This document shows positions 17,403-25,533 of a DNA stretch of 64,000 nt, piece by piece (position 1 is the first letter of the stretch; the number at the start of each line of letters is the position of its first letter). Location: the NCBI RefSeq assembly GCF_002884495.1, contig NZ_KZ614145.1, positions 1 through 64,000 of the forward strand, in the 5' to 3' direction. The stretch comes from Rummeliibacillus pycnus (GTDB lineage Bacteria; Bacillota; Bacilli; Bacillales_A; Planococcaceae). The notes under the pieces were generated by a model. The model was given only the letters and a program-made list of their open reading frames with translations, was not told the origin of the DNA and did not search any database. The translations under genes and the position numbers were made by a program.

Positions 17403-18278
17403 TCCATTTTTTTGTACCCATTCTTGTAAGAAGGGAATGAATTTTTTACTTGAAGGGGATAAGCTTTGCACAGATGAATTTGTTAAAATACCAATTGTGC
17501 GTATATAGTTTCCTTCAATTGGCTTTGCACAGATCTCTGGTAAATGTTCTTTAATAAGTAACTCGGACAATAAACTAATTCCTAATCCTTTTTTAACCAT
17601 CGCAATAATTGCTTCATCACCGCGAATTTGATAAGCGATATTAGGTGAGATTTTTTCTTTTTTAAAGATGAATTGAACATCATGGTGTGAATCCTCATAA
17701 GGCATGATACAAGGTTCAGTTGCAAATGTTTTCAGCTCTATTAAATGATGGTTTGCTAATATATGATGGTTTGGTAATATGGCTAACATTCGATCATTCT
17801 TCAAAGGTATAAAATTAGAATTTTGAATGATTTGGGTTGTACCGATTCCAAAGTCAATCTTACCATTTTCTAGCCATTGTTTTATCTCTTGTGAATTTCC
17901 TTCATATAATTGGATTTGAATTTTAGGAAACTTTTTATTGAATAAGCTTAGTACTGTAGGCATCCAGTGAACACAAACGCTAGTATAGGCTCCGATTCGT
18001 ATTCTCCCAACTTCCATTCCATTAATTTCATTTATCGTTTCAGCTAATCGTTGGGCACGTTTCAATAGATCCTGCATAATCGGTAATAAAACAAGACCAT
18101 TATCTGTAGGTGATACCCCAGATTTCCCTCTAATTAATAAAGAAAATCCATATTCATCTTCTAAGCTACTAATCATGTGACTAATACTGGGTTGTGTATA
18201 ATCAAGTTTTTTCGCAGCTTTTGTTAGACTGCCATATTCAACAGCTGTCACAAAAGCCTTTATTTTATTGAGTGACAT
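17400..18278 (-). CDS. LysR-family transcriptional regulator
   Basis: 292 residues, the normal LysR length. The N-terminal helix-turn-helix is clear (MSLNKIKAFVTAVEYGSLTKAAKKLDYTQPSISHMI), followed by a periplasmic-binding-like effector domain from about 90. The ATG lies 119 bases from the start of the divergent GlpM-like gene, so the shared intergenic region probably holds its operator and that gene is a likely target. The effector is unknown. Confidence 0.9.
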   Translation of the reverse strand: MSLNKIKAFVTAVEYGSLTKAAKKLDYTQPSISHMISSLEDEYGFSLLIRGKSGVSPTDNGLVLLPIMQDLLKRAQRLAETINEINGMEVGRIRIGAYTSVCVHWMPTVLSLFNKKFPKIQIQLYEGNSQEIKQWLENGKIDFGIGTTQIIQNSNFIPLKNDRMLAILPNHHILANHHLIELKTFATEPCIMPYEDSHHDVQFIFKKEKISPNIAYQIRGDEAIIAMVKKGLGISLLSELLIKEHLPEICAKPIEGNYIRTIGILTNSSVQSLSPSSKKFIPFLQEWVQKNG

Positions 18279-18396
18279 ATCATTACCACCATCTATAAAG
18301 GTTTTCTATATATACTATGCAAAACATTTAATTTACTTATGGCTAAAATACCATTACAATGGCAACAAATCAAGATTGTCGTTAGGAGCTAAAATT

Positions 18397-18723
18397 GTGG
18401 GATATGTGATCCAATTTATCATTGGTGGCACAGTGATGATGCTTGCCGCTATGTTAAGTAAGTCGAAGTATTTGTTCTTATCAGGTGTTATTACGCTTTT
18501 ACCTATTTTGACTTTGATGAATTTAAATTTACAAGTTCATAATATGACAGCCGAAAATTTTCACATGACACAACGTAATGGTATTGTGGGAGCTGTGGGT
18601 ATGGTTGTTTTGGTAGGAGGCATTTATTTACTTACCAACTGGGTAAAACCTGGTCAAGCTATACTAATTGCTTTTGGAATTTATATTGTTTATATGGTGG
18701 GAACGAGATATTTAATTGCATAA
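18397..18723 (+). CDS. GlpM-like small membrane protein
   Basis: 108 residues with four hydrophobic segments. The stretch IGGTVMMLAAMLSKSKYLFLSGVITLLPILTLM resembles the GlpM family, small inner-membrane proteins of unclear role. The frame is open back to 18268, but that part overlaps the LysR gene and is not family-like. GTG at 18397 has TTAGGAGC about nine bases upstream and gives the usual GlpM length. Divergent from, and perhaps regulated by, the LysR gene. Confidence 0.75.
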   Translation: MGYVIQFIIGGTVMMLAAMLSKSKYLFLSGVITLLPILTLMNLNLQVHNMTAENFHMTQRNGIVGAVGMVVLVGGIYLLTNWVKPGQAILIAFGIYIVYMVGTRYLIA

Positions 18724-18724
18724 A

Positions 18725-18765
18725 AGAAGGGATTTAGAAAAAACATTTTCTAGGTCCTTTTTTTA
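18725..18765 (+). terminator. terminator after the GlpM-like gene
   Basis: An imperfect hairpin (AAGG-TTTAGAAAA with TTTTCTA-CCTT) followed by seven Ts. Confidence 0.7.
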
Positions 18766-18906
18766 TTGATGTGGATTTTATTTGAAAGCTAGCGATTCCT
18801 TAAAATCTGCCGTCTGTAGTGAAATGGAGATAAAAGATGGGTTAGCGCAAAACTGAATCTCTGCATATGATGAGATGAATAGCTGAATCGTTACAGGGAG
18901 GATTTT

Positions 18907-19476
18907 ATGCATTGGATCACCATTATTTTGATTGGAATTGCTGCAAATTTAGATAACTTAGGAATTGGGCTTTCTTATGGTGTAAAGAATACCAAGGTAC
19001 CCCTTACTTCAAATGTTACAATAGCAGCCATGTCGATGATCGTTACTTATTTATCTATAATGATTGGGAGTACACTTATTGAATTTATCGCACCTAACAA
19101 AGCATATTTTGTAGGTAATCTTCTGCTATGTATCATAGGTTTATATACGATAATTTCGTATAAATTTTCTTCTACAACATCAGCAGAAAACTTAGAGGGA
19201 ATCGATAAAGATCGAAATAATATCATATCTTTTAGGGAAGCGTTAGTGTTAGGACTAATCTTATCGATAAACTGTTTAGGTAGTGGAATAGCCATCGGGG
19301 CAAATGGGATTTCAGCTATTTGGACAGTAATTTCTATTGGTTTCTTTTCGATTTTAACATTTGCAATTGGTGGCCATTTTGGTCTTCTGCTTTCAAAAAC
19401 ATTTATCGGAAAGTACTCTACGATCATATCAGGCGTGATCCTTATATTTATCGGGATATTGGAGATGTTTATTTAA
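18907..19476 (+). CDS. MntP/YtaF-type membrane protein
   Basis: 189 residues, six hydrophobic segments arranged as two three-helix repeats: IAANLDNLGIGLSYGVK at the start and LGLILSINCLGSGIAIG in the middle, with the Asn/Asp-containing helices of the MntP/YtaF (LysE-like) group. Between the repeats is DKDRNNIISFRE, which matches an EF-hand calcium loop at positions 1, 3, 5, 8 and 12. B. subtilis YtaF is annotated as a sporulation protein; MntP exports manganese. AGGGAGG precedes the start. No yybP-type riboswitch is visible upstream. Confidence 0.8.
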   Translation: MHWITIILIGIAANLDNLGIGLSYGVKNTKVPLTSNVTIAAMSMIVTYLSIMIGSTLIEFIAPNKAYFVGNLLLCIIGLYTIISYKFSSTTSAENLEGIDKDRNNIISFREALVLGLILSINCLGSGIAIGANGISAIWTVISIGFFSILTFAIGGHFGLLLSKTFIGKYSTIISGVILIFIGILEMFI

Positions 19477-19503
19477 ATCTTTTGTTTCATTCAATTTATG
19501 TAG

Positions 19504-19534
19504 GGAATAGCTCTTTAATCGTAAGAGCTATTCC
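19504..19534. other. hairpin between convergent genes
   Basis: GGAATAGCTCTT and AAGAGCTATTCC form a 12-pair stem that includes the stop codon of the minus-strand gene. There is no clear T-run on either strand, so it may protect 3' ends rather than terminate alone. Confidence 0.5.
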
Positions 19535-19845
19535 TCTAAAACATCAATTGGACCATGGTTAATATTCGTAAGAATCTTATTTATGTCGAAAATTTTACCG
19601 CTTATTTGAGTAATTCCGAAGCTTGTAAGACGTTTAGTATGCATTTCAAGATACTTTTCTGCGTTCTTTTTTGTATTAAACAAATAGATACCACCAGCTT
19701 CTTTTGTATCAGCATTCTCTGTCCAAATTTTCCAAATAACCCCGTCTTCATCATTAATACTTCGTGCAAGTCCTTCAAATTCTTTTGCCATGTTGTCCCC
19801 AAACGGTCCGTTCATTTTGAAATCTACTTGTAAAATATACGCCAT
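19528..19845 (-). CDS. YdhR-type monooxygenase-like protein
   Basis: 105 residues resembling the YdhR family of dimeric ferredoxin-like (ABM-type) putative monooxygenases: MAYILQVDFKMNGPFG, then DEDGVIWKIWTENADTKEAGGIYLF and KYLEMHTKRL. I start it at MAYIL, the family-typical start; AAGGGAGAT lies about 12 bases upstream. The frame to 19884 adds 13 residues. The real substrate is unknown for the family. Confidence 0.8.
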   Translation of the reverse strand: MAYILQVDFKMNGPFGDNMAKEFEGLARSINDEDGVIWKIWTENADTKEAGGIYLFNTKKNAEKYLEMHTKRLTSFGITQISGKIFDINKILTNINHGPIDVLEE

Positions 19846-20062
19846 TTTAATACATATCTCCCTTAACGTTTTTTGATCATTCATTTATTAAGTTATTTGA
19901 TAATTTGTACGTTGATGAATGAGTTTATTCAAAAATAAGAGTATGTCTTTTGTTAAATTTAGAAATCATAAGTGTGGTGCTTTTATTTATTGTTTAGCAC
20001 GCTTCGAATTGTGGAATAGTAAAAGCGTAGTAGGTTTACAATGGATAGGAGCGTGTATCTAT

Positions 20063-20497
20063 ATGTCAAATTTACAAAAAGAATTAAATCAGCTTGTAGC
20101 TTCATGGTCTGTTTTATACATGAAACTACACAACTTTCACTGGTATGTGAAGGGATCAGCGTTTTTTACACTACACCTTAAATTTGAGGAGCTTTATAAT
20201 GAGGCATCAGAACATTTGGATCATATAGCCGAGCGAATATTAGCTCTAAATGGACAGCCTATTGCAACTTTAAAAGAGCACTTGGAGATCTCAGAAATTA
20301 AAGAAGCAGTAGGTAGTGAAACCGCAGAACAGATGGTTAAAACACTAATTCAGGATTTTGAAACAGTAATGAGCAATCTAAAAGCTGGTATGTCTGAAGC
20401 AGCAAACAATCATGATCATATGACTGAGGATTTATTAAATTCTATTTATCAAAGTTTAGAAAAGCATGTATGGATGTTGAAGGCTTTTTTAGGATAA
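20063..20497 (+). CDS. dps: Dps-family ferritin-like DNA protection protein
   Basis: 144 residues closely resembling B. subtilis Dps. The motifs LYMKLHNFHWYVKG and EELYNEASEHLDHIAERIL carry the intersubunit ferroxidase His, Asp and Glu residues. Dps dodecamers store iron using peroxide and protect DNA in stress and stationary phase. The start at 20063 has TAGGAG eleven bases upstream; the frame to 19919 is not family-like. I looked for a PerR box upstream and found none convincing. It converges with the zinc-binding lipoprotein gene. Confidence 0.93.
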   Translation: MSNLQKELNQLVASWSVLYMKLHNFHWYVKGSAFFTLHLKFEELYNEASEHLDHIAERILALNGQPIATLKEHLEISEIKEAVGSETAEQMVKTLIQDFETVMSNLKAGMSEAANNHDHMTEDLLNSIYQSLEKHVWMLKAFLG

Positions 20498-20527
20498 TCG
20501 ATTTGAATGTAGCAATTTACAATTCAT

Positions 20528-20560
20528 AAGAAAAGCCCTGCAAAATTTGCAGGACTACCA
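20528..20560. terminator. bidirectional terminator between dps and the zinc-binding gene
   Basis: CCCTGCAAAATTTGCAGG forms the core stem; the minus-strand reading ends GGGCTTTTCTT, and As on the left and Ts on the right allow use from both sides. Confidence 0.78.
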
Positions 20561-20562
20561 TC

Positions 20563-21537
20563 TTATTTTTCTAAAGCTTTCTCAAATGTCTTTATATTTC
20601 TATGCATTAAAGTAAAGTAATCTTCATGCTTCTTTATGTCATCATTTGTTAATACGCTTAGGTTATGCAGTGTAAGAGATTTCGCACCCACGTCTTGTTC
20701 AATTACTTTTGCCAAATTTGAAGATACATTTTGTTCAAATAGGATATAGTGAATGTGATCTTTTTTTGCTTGATCGACGATTTTTGTTAGTTTTTGTTGA
20801 GATGGTTCATCTTGTGAATTTAAGCCTGCCACAGAGACTTGGTTGAGTCCATAAGTTCCAGCAATATAGCCAAATGCAGCATGTGAGACAAAGAAATTTT
20901 TATTTGGTGCTTTGTTAGCCATTGTTTTAAAATCGCTATCTAAGTTTTTAAGATCTTTAACAAGTGATTGATAGTTTTTTTCGAATTCTGCTTTGTGATT
21001 AGGTTGTGCTTTGACCAACGCATCTTTAATTGAAAGTGCTAAATCTTGGCTAATGATAGGTGACATCCAAACATGTGGATCTACATGATTATTTTCATGA
21101 CTATGTTGATCGGTTGTAGCATGCGTATGCTCATCTTCGTCATCATGTCCTGTGCTAACAGCCAACTTGTCTTTTGATACATTCGCAGCTGTTTCAACGA
21201 ACTTTACATTTTCGTTTTGTAAGGATTTTTTTGCATTCTCAACGAATCCTTCAAGGCCTAATCCGATAAAAAAGAAATAATTTGCATCTGCTACATTCAT
21301 CATATCTCTTTGGGTAGGTTCAAAAGTATGTTCGTTAGATCCAGGAGGATAGATGGACGATACTTCAACATAGTTACCACCAATTCGTTGTGTAAAATAT
21401 TCAAGCGGATAAACTGTTGTGTAAATTTTTAGTTTGCCGGTATTATTTTTAGATGTTCCAGCTTCTTTGTTTGCACCACAAGCTGCAGTAAAAACAGCTA
21501 ATAAGGCAACAAGAAAAATGGAGAAGATTTTTTTCAT
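20563..21537 (-). CDS. znuA: zinc ABC transporter substrate-binding lipoprotein (ZnuA/AdcA type)
   Basis: 324 residues. A lipoprotein signal peptide ends LLAVFTAAC with the lipid-bearing Cys. The cluster A-I metal-binding fold follows, with ligand histidines in GSNEHTFEPT, NHVDPHVWMSP and FVSHAAFGYIAGTYG and a C-terminal acidic ligand region near LFEQNVSS. A His/Asp/Glu-rich loop (GHDDEDEHTHATTDQHSHEN) is typical of zinc, not manganese, binders. The start at 21537 has AGAGGTG upstream, and a near-perfect Zur box lies just before it. The membrane and ATPase subunits are not in this window, so it is an orphan here. Confidence 0.93.
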   Translation of the reverse strand: MKKIFSIFLVALLAVFTAACGANKEAGTSKNNTGKLKIYTTVYPLEYFTQRIGGNYVEVSSIYPPGSNEHTFEPTQRDMMNVADANYFFFIGLGLEGFVENAKKSLQNENVKFVETAANVSKDKLAVSTGHDDEDEHTHATTDQHSHENNHVDPHVWMSPIISQDLALSIKDALVKAQPNHKAEFEKNYQSLVKDLKNLDSDFKTMANKAPNKNFFVSHAAFGYIAGTYGLNQVSVAGLNSQDEPSQQKLTKIVDQAKKDHIHYILFEQNVSSNLAKVIEQDVGAKSLTLHNLSVLTNDDIKKHEDYFTLMHRNIKTFEKALEK

Positions 21538-21550
21538 TTTCACACCTCTT

Positions 21551-21571
21551 AAATAGTAATCATTACGATTT
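21551..21571 (-). promoter_or_regulatory. Zur box upstream of znuA
   Basis: Read on the minus strand, AAATCGTAATGATTACTATTT matches the Bacillus Zur operator (AAATCGTAATnATTACGATTT) with one mismatch. It ends 14 bases before the znuA ATG, so zinc-bound Zur would block the gene and zinc starvation would release it. Confidence 0.85.
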
Positions 21572-21619
21572 GATTCGAACAATAATTACTATACAAGATT
21601 TCTATAAAAAAAACAATAG

Positions 21620-21656
21620 AAAAAACCTCCAAAAAGTTATTTCTTTTTTGGAGGCC
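21620..21656 (-). terminator. terminator at the end of yidD
   Basis: On the minus strand, CCTCCAAAAAAG and CTTTTTGGAGG pair around a short loop, followed by six Ts. The hairpin overlaps the last yidD codons. Confidence 0.85.
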
Positions 21657-21870
21657 ATTCTTCAGGAACGGGATCATAGCCACCTTCACAAAATGGTTGG
21701 CAGCGTAAAATCCTACGTATGGTTAGGTACCCACCTTTTATAGCACCATGTTTTTCGATTGCTTCAATGCCATAGTTTGAGCATGTTGGATAGAAGCGAC
21801 AGCTTGGTGGTTTTAAAGGTGAAATCACTTTTTGGTAGAAGCGAATAGGTAAGATTAAGAGCTTTTTCAC
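21637..21870 (-). CDS. yidD: membrane protein insertion efficiency factor YidD
   Basis: 77 residues with the family pattern [21 protein letters not shown] and the Cys pairs in [15 protein letters not shown] and [18 protein letters not shown]. YidD is a small membrane-associated protein that helps YidC insert membrane proteins; B. subtilis calls it YtjA. The start is GTG at 21870, whose GTGA overlaps the TGA of the small gene upstream, so the two are probably translationally coupled. Confidence 0.93.
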   Translation of the reverse strand: MKKLLILPIRFYQKVISPLKPPSCRFYPTCSNYGIEAIEKHGAIKGGYLTIRRILRCQPFCEGGYDPVPEEWPPKKK

Positions 21871-22037
21871 TTCATCTCTTCTTTCTTTTGGTGGTTGTAA
21901 AAATTCTCAGTTGGCTTTGGATCAATTGTTTTATGTGAATTTTTTTTATTATTTTTTGCTACAAAAAAGATTAAAACAATTGCTAATAACACTGTAAGTA
22001 TAACAACAGGCATAATAGCGATCCATGCAATTGACAT
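21867..22037 (-). CDS. small single-pass membrane protein coupled to yidD
   Basis: A 56-residue reading frame. It starts at ATG 22037 behind TTGGAGTG at a good distance. It encodes one strong hydrophobic segment ([18 protein letters not shown], about 5-26), then a polar, Lys-rich tail ([16 protein letters not shown]...HQKKEEMK). Its TGA overlaps the yidD GTG. Ribosome-binding site, codon use and the tight join to yidD all support a real gene. I do not recognise a family; a role beside YidD in membrane-protein insertion is only a guess from position. Confidence 0.7.
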   Translation of the reverse strand: MSIAWIAIMPVVILTVLLAIVLIFFVAKNNKKNSHKTIDPKPTENFYNHQKKEEMK

Positions 22038-22272
22038 TTTATTCACTCCAATATTTAATACATCTCTATTTTATCGAAACTCTATCAATAGTTATAGTAT
22101 AGTGCTTACAAAATAAAAAATTCTGTGAACGTTTCATGAAACCTAGTAATTCCTATTAAAATATCAAAATTATACTGATTCAAAAGTTGCGTTGATTTAT
22201 CAGGAAAAGTAAAATAATTAAAATAAGTAAATTATGGAAGTGTAAATTAATTGGAAGGAGTTGGCTAAAGAA

Positions 22273-23046
22273 ATGGAATCATCTCTATCAACAATTAAAC
22301 ATATTGATCAAATATATAAAGTAACTAGTCAGATGAATATCCGTAAAGGCGCTGGTGTAAAATATTCTAAAATTGATCAAGTTGATCAAGGAATTTTCGT
22401 TAAAGCAACTGAATTCTATAAAGGCTGGTATAAGATAAATTATAAAGGGAATATTGGGTCTGGCTGGGCGCCTGGAAAATATTTAGAAATTGCGCCTGTC
22501 AATTATAAGGAAGCTGGATTAGTTGAGTTAACAGAAAAAGATGGTTTTGTTATTGATTTGCATTATGCGACAAAAAAGAATTTTATGGGGTATAGGTTAT
22601 ATCCAAAAAAAGCAAAAGCATTAATGACAAAATCAACGGCCAAAAAATTAAAAAAAGCAAATAAATTAGCAAACAAAAAAGGCTATAAGATTAAAATTTG
22701 GGATGCGTATCGTCCCTTAAGTGTACAGTGGGAAATGTGGTATAAGATACAAAACCATATGTATGTAGCATACCCATTAGAGGACTCAAAACACAGTAAA
22801 GGTGTTAGTGTTGATGTAACACTTGTTGATCGTAAAGGAAAAGAATTAAAAATGCCAACAAAATTTGACTCTTTCTCGGAAAAAGCAGGACGTAGCTATC
22901 CCAATAACTCTAAAAAAGCTCAACAAAATATGGAGTTTTTAACTGAAATCATGTTAGAAGCAGGTTTTACTGCAATTAGCTCTGAGTGGTGGCACTATAA
23001 TGATTCAAATTCCGATTTTCCTACGCTTGACGTACCTGTAAAATAG
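22273..23046 (+). CDS. SH3b-VanX D-Ala-D-Ala dipeptidase-like protein without signal peptide
   Basis: 257 residues. An SH3b domain (about 15-72: YKVTSQMNIRKGAGVKYSK) is fused to a peptidase M15D/VanX domain (about 80-255). Zinc ligands and catalytic residues are present: H174 and D181 in SKHSKGVSVDVTL, E238 and H241 in SEWWHY, and R147 in DAYRP. Such proteins normally act on cell-wall peptides outside the cell, but there is no signal peptide or membrane segment. ATG at 22273 follows GGAAGGAG by 12 bases; the frame opens at a TTG at 22261 that touches the site. It could be cytoplasmic or have lost its leader. Confidence 0.82.
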   Translation: MESSLSTIKHIDQIYKVTSQMNIRKGAGVKYSKIDQVDQGIFVKATEFYKGWYKINYKGNIGSGWAPGKYLEIAPVNYKEAGLVELTEKDGFVIDLHYATKKNFMGYRLYPKKAKALMTKSTAKKLKKANKLANKKGYKIKIWDAYRPLSVQWEMWYKIQNHMYVAYPLEDSKHSKGVSVDVTLVDRKGKELKMPTKFDSFSEKAGRSYPNNSKKAQQNMEFLTEIMLEAGFTAISSEWWHYNDSNSDFPTLDVPVK

Positions 23047-23152
23047 AGATTTATACATACACCTTTCTTTCCAAAAATAATAAAAAATACTTAGTTTAAA
23101 TTTGTAGTGATGTGGCAAGATAAATTGAGCCGAAAGAAAGGAAGATGCCATT

Positions 23153-23404
23153 TTGTTCAGTTTCATTTGGTTTTTAATCATTGGAGGTATTTTAGGTTGG
23201 TTAGCTGGCCTAATACTGGGCAAGGACATACCAGGTGGTATTATTGGGAATATTATTGCAGGTATCATAGGTGCTTGGATAGGTGGAAAATTATTAGGCG
23301 CTTGGGGACCAAAAATAAGTGATTTCTATATATTTCCGGCTCTAATTGGTGCGATTATTTTAATTGCGATTATAAGTTTTATTTTAAAAGCAATGCGGAA
23401 ATAA
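23153..23404 (+). CDS. GlsB/YeaQ/YmgE-family membrane protein
   Basis: 83 residues with three hydrophobic segments and the Gly-rich family pattern IGGILGWLAGLILGKDIPGGIIGNIIAGIIGAWIGGKL. These small transglycosylase-associated proteins are linked to envelope or general stress; the mechanism is unknown. The start is TTG at 23153 with AAAGGAAG about ten bases before. The ATG a few bases upstream is in another frame and stops quickly. Confidence 0.85.
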   Translation: MFSFIWFLIIGGILGWLAGLILGKDIPGGIIGNIIAGIIGAWIGGKLLGAWGPKISDFYIFPALIGAIILIAIISFILKAMRK

Positions 23405-23410
23405 TCGGAT

Positions 23411-23445
23411 GCGCGAATTCCAGTTTTGGAATTCGCGTTATTAAT
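23411..23445. terminator. hairpin between convergent genes
   Basis: CGCGAATTCC and GGAATTCGCG form a perfect ten-pair stem; the T-rich tail on the plus strand is weak. Confidence 0.6.
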
Positions 23446-23453
23446 TTTAATTT

Positions 23454-24500
23454 CTAGATTGATTGTAAAGTATGTTCTTTTATTTTAAAAATAATTTCAT
23501 CAGCAATATCTTGTGCTAATTCTAATTCAGAAGTAAAGCCAACACAAGAACAGTTCATCTCTCCTAGTACATATCGATCATTTCCTGCTTCATCTGTATC
23601 TAATATGAAGTCTGCAGTCCAAATAAGTGGTAAATCATAACCGCCTAAACGATCCATGACAACTGGCAATTTGCTTAGAAAGAAATCAACTAGGTTTTTC
23701 CAATCTTCCGGTTTATCATATCGATAGTTTGCACCAGAAAATAATGTCGCGCTAAATGAATCTTCGCTTTCAACAGGCTTTTTGTGAACAACATTAACGG
23801 GTTTATCATGTAGCATGAATAAGCGAATTTCTCCTTCTTTGATCCGTGGTAGAAATTGCATATCTACGAGCATTCCGTTATCACCAACAATATACTGTTC
23901 ACAAAAATCCATGAAAGCAGCTAGTTCAAAGTATTCTACATGATTATCTTTTGCTTCCGTACATTTAATTGTTGCGTTAAGTGGGACTTCTGTGTTTTCT
24001 GGTTCAAGTTCGTCCACTAATTGGACACGCCAAATACCTTCACCTGTCGAACCACGATTTTGTTTTAACACACGTATGCCGTTTGCTAAAGATTTTGGAA
24101 AATTATTTTTGAATTCTTCGATTGTATAGTAAGCATACGTATCACTTGGCACAAGAGAAGTATCTGCTAATTTTACTAAAGCATCCTTCGCTCCATAACC
24201 AATCATTGCATCAGGATGGGGCATTCCGATGATGCCTTCTTTGCAAAGCTGGCGTAACATAGAAAAATAAGCAGATTCATCTTTTAAATTTCCAGGGTTG
24301 ATCCGAGAGACATAAGCGATTGCATTTTCTTTTACGTAATCAAAAATTTCTTGTTGTTTAGTCATGTCATAGAAAATTACTTCTGCATCTTGCCCTCGTT
24401 GTTGTAAAGCATGAACCATAGGCATTGTATCTTTTCTATAGCCATCTGGCCCTTTGTCGTTGCCACCCTGCACTTCAAAAAAAATAACCTTCTTATTCAA
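23454..24500 (-). CDS. ATP-grasp protein, Cj0069-like
   Basis: 348 residues resembling the Cj0069 family in the ATP-grasp superfamily. The N-terminal domain has FFEVQGGNDKGPDGYRKDTMPMVHAL; the ATP-grasp core has the Lys of RVLKQNRGSTGEGIWRV and the metal/phosphate end motif LGEMNCSC. The reaction is not known: ATP-grasp enzymes usually ligate a carboxylate to an amine or thiol. AGGAGG lies before the start. It stands alone on its strand, with a long noncoding region upstream. Confidence 0.82.
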   Translation of the reverse strand: MNKKVIFFEVQGGNDKGPDGYRKDTMPMVHALQQRGQDAEVIFYDMTKQQEIFDYVKENAIAYVSRINPGNLKDESAYFSMLRQLCKEGIIGMPHPDAMIGYGAKDALVKLADTSLVPSDTYAYYTIEEFKNNFPKSLANGIRVLKQNRGSTGEGIWRVQLVDELEPENTEVPLNATIKCTEAKDNHVEYFELAAFMDFCEQYIVGDNGMLVDMQFLPRIKEGEIRLFMLHDKPVNVVHKKPVESEDSFSATLFSGANYRYDKPEDWKNLVDFFLSKLPVVMDRLGGYDLPLIWTADFILDTDEAGNDRYVLGEMNCSCVGFTSELELAQDIADEIIFKIKEHTLQSI

Positions 24501-24985
24501 AGAAAATCCTCCTTTAATTTAATTGTAATTCTATCTATAGAATACAATAGTAGTAATATCTGTATGTGAAATAAATGTATAAATTTTATGAATATCTAAC
24601 TAATACATAGTGAAATATCATCTTTCAACAAAGTTTATATATGATTTTTTTGATAAAAATAATGTATTTTTATCGTTTTTAGATTATCCATTTTCCTGAA
24701 TAAGAAAAAAGAGGAAGATACGTTTTTAGGAGATCTTAGTAAGATCATATTGAGAAGATTTATTTATCCATTTCCTTTTGATCAATCATTACAATCAGTA
24801 ATAGATTGAATAATATTGATTACTATATTGTATCATTCAAAAGAGAATTTTGTCTCGTGAAAAATTGTGAAGGAAAAATATTTTTATTTAAATTGTACAG
24901 AACTAAATATAGCAAGCAAAATTGAGTACTCTTCAGTATAAATTTACTGAAACAGTTCATGATAAATTCGAGAGAACTTTATATA
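24501..24985. other. AT-rich noncoding region
   Basis: No frame with a ribosome-binding site is visible on either strand. It must carry the promoter of the ATP-grasp gene on the minus strand. Its right end leads into two plus-strand terminator-like hairpins, so an untranslated plus-strand RNA is possible. Confidence 0.4.
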
Positions 24986-24987
24986 AC

Positions 24988-25061
24988 ATATCTCCAATAT
25001 TTATATTGGAGATTTTATATAGATAAACCGCGATTAAATTTTAGTAATCGCGGTTTTTTAT
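24988..25061 (+). terminator. two tandem terminator-like hairpins with no gene before them
   Basis: First, TCTCCAATA/TATTGGAGA with a T-rich tail (about 24992-25017). Second, AACCGCGATTA/TAATCGCGGTT with six Ts (25026-25056). Both have T-tracts on the plus strand only, while the flanking genes are on the minus strand. Confidence 0.65.
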
Positions 25062-25069
25062 TTCAATAA

Positions 25070-25098
25070 AATGGAGGTCTTCATATGAAGCCTCCATC
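25070..25098 (-). terminator. terminator after the 131-residue membrane protein
   Basis: On the minus strand ATGGAGG-TTCATATGAA-CCTCCAT forms an imperfect stem ending in TTTTATT. Confidence 0.65.
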
Positions 25099-25102
25099 TG
25101 TT

Positions 25103-25498
25103 TTAGATAAGATAAATCAAATAAACGACAGCAACAATCAAAATAATAACGATATATACACTCTTTTTCCAAGATACCTTTAAGCCAAATAAAGCTAATA
25201 AAAGTGCTGTTGTGTAGATGCCTACACTCAGAAAACCAATAGCAATACCAGTAAATCCTCCAACTAATAGACAAACGATAAATAGTAAAATCGATATGAT
25301 AAAGTTAGTTGAAATTCTATTACCGTGGCTTAATTTTATTGGAAATAAATACGTAATTGCATCAATAACTAGCCCTAATAGTAAACCAGCTAAATACATA
25401 TAAGTAAACAGATGCACGTACTTCACCGCTTCCTGAATTTTCTGATTATTATTCATAATATGAGAGTATTTTAGAGATGAAATAGTACAATTGCCCAT
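25103..25498 (-). CDS. membrane protein of unknown family downstream of cyd
   Basis: 131 residues with four hydrophobic segments (about 33-51, 64-83, 85-107 and 111-130). I recognise no family. The ATG at 25498 has GGGAGC eight bases before it; this site is the 3' arm of the terminator after cydC, so the hairpin would hide it. An ATG at 25456 (MNNNQKIQEAVK) has no site. Its position suggests expression through read-through from the cyd operon or from its own promoter; function unknown. Confidence 0.65.
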   Translation of the reverse strand: MGNCTISSLKYSHIMNNNQKIQEAVKYVHLFTYMYLAGLLLGLVIDAITYLFPIKLSHGNRISTNFIISILLFIVCLLVGGFTGIAIGFLSVGIYTTALLLALFGLKVSWKKSVYIVIILIVAVVYLIYLI

Positions 25499-25502
25499 TA
25501 AA

Positions 25503-25533
25503 AAGCTCCCGAATTGTAGAATCGGGAGCTTTT
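25503..25533 (-). terminator. terminator after cydC
   Basis: On the minus strand AGCTCCCGA and TCGGGAGCT pair around a nine-base loop, followed by five Ts. The 3' arm doubles as the only ribosome-binding site of the next gene. Confidence 0.85.

Noticed and set aside
18780..18906. Manganese (yybP-ykoY) riboswitch before the MntP/YtaF-type gene
   Set aside because: The conserved loops of that riboswitch are not present; only ordinary leader sequence is seen.
19880..20062. PerR box before dps
   Set aside because: TTATTAAGTTATTTGATAA has too many mismatches to the TTATAATnATTATAA consensus.
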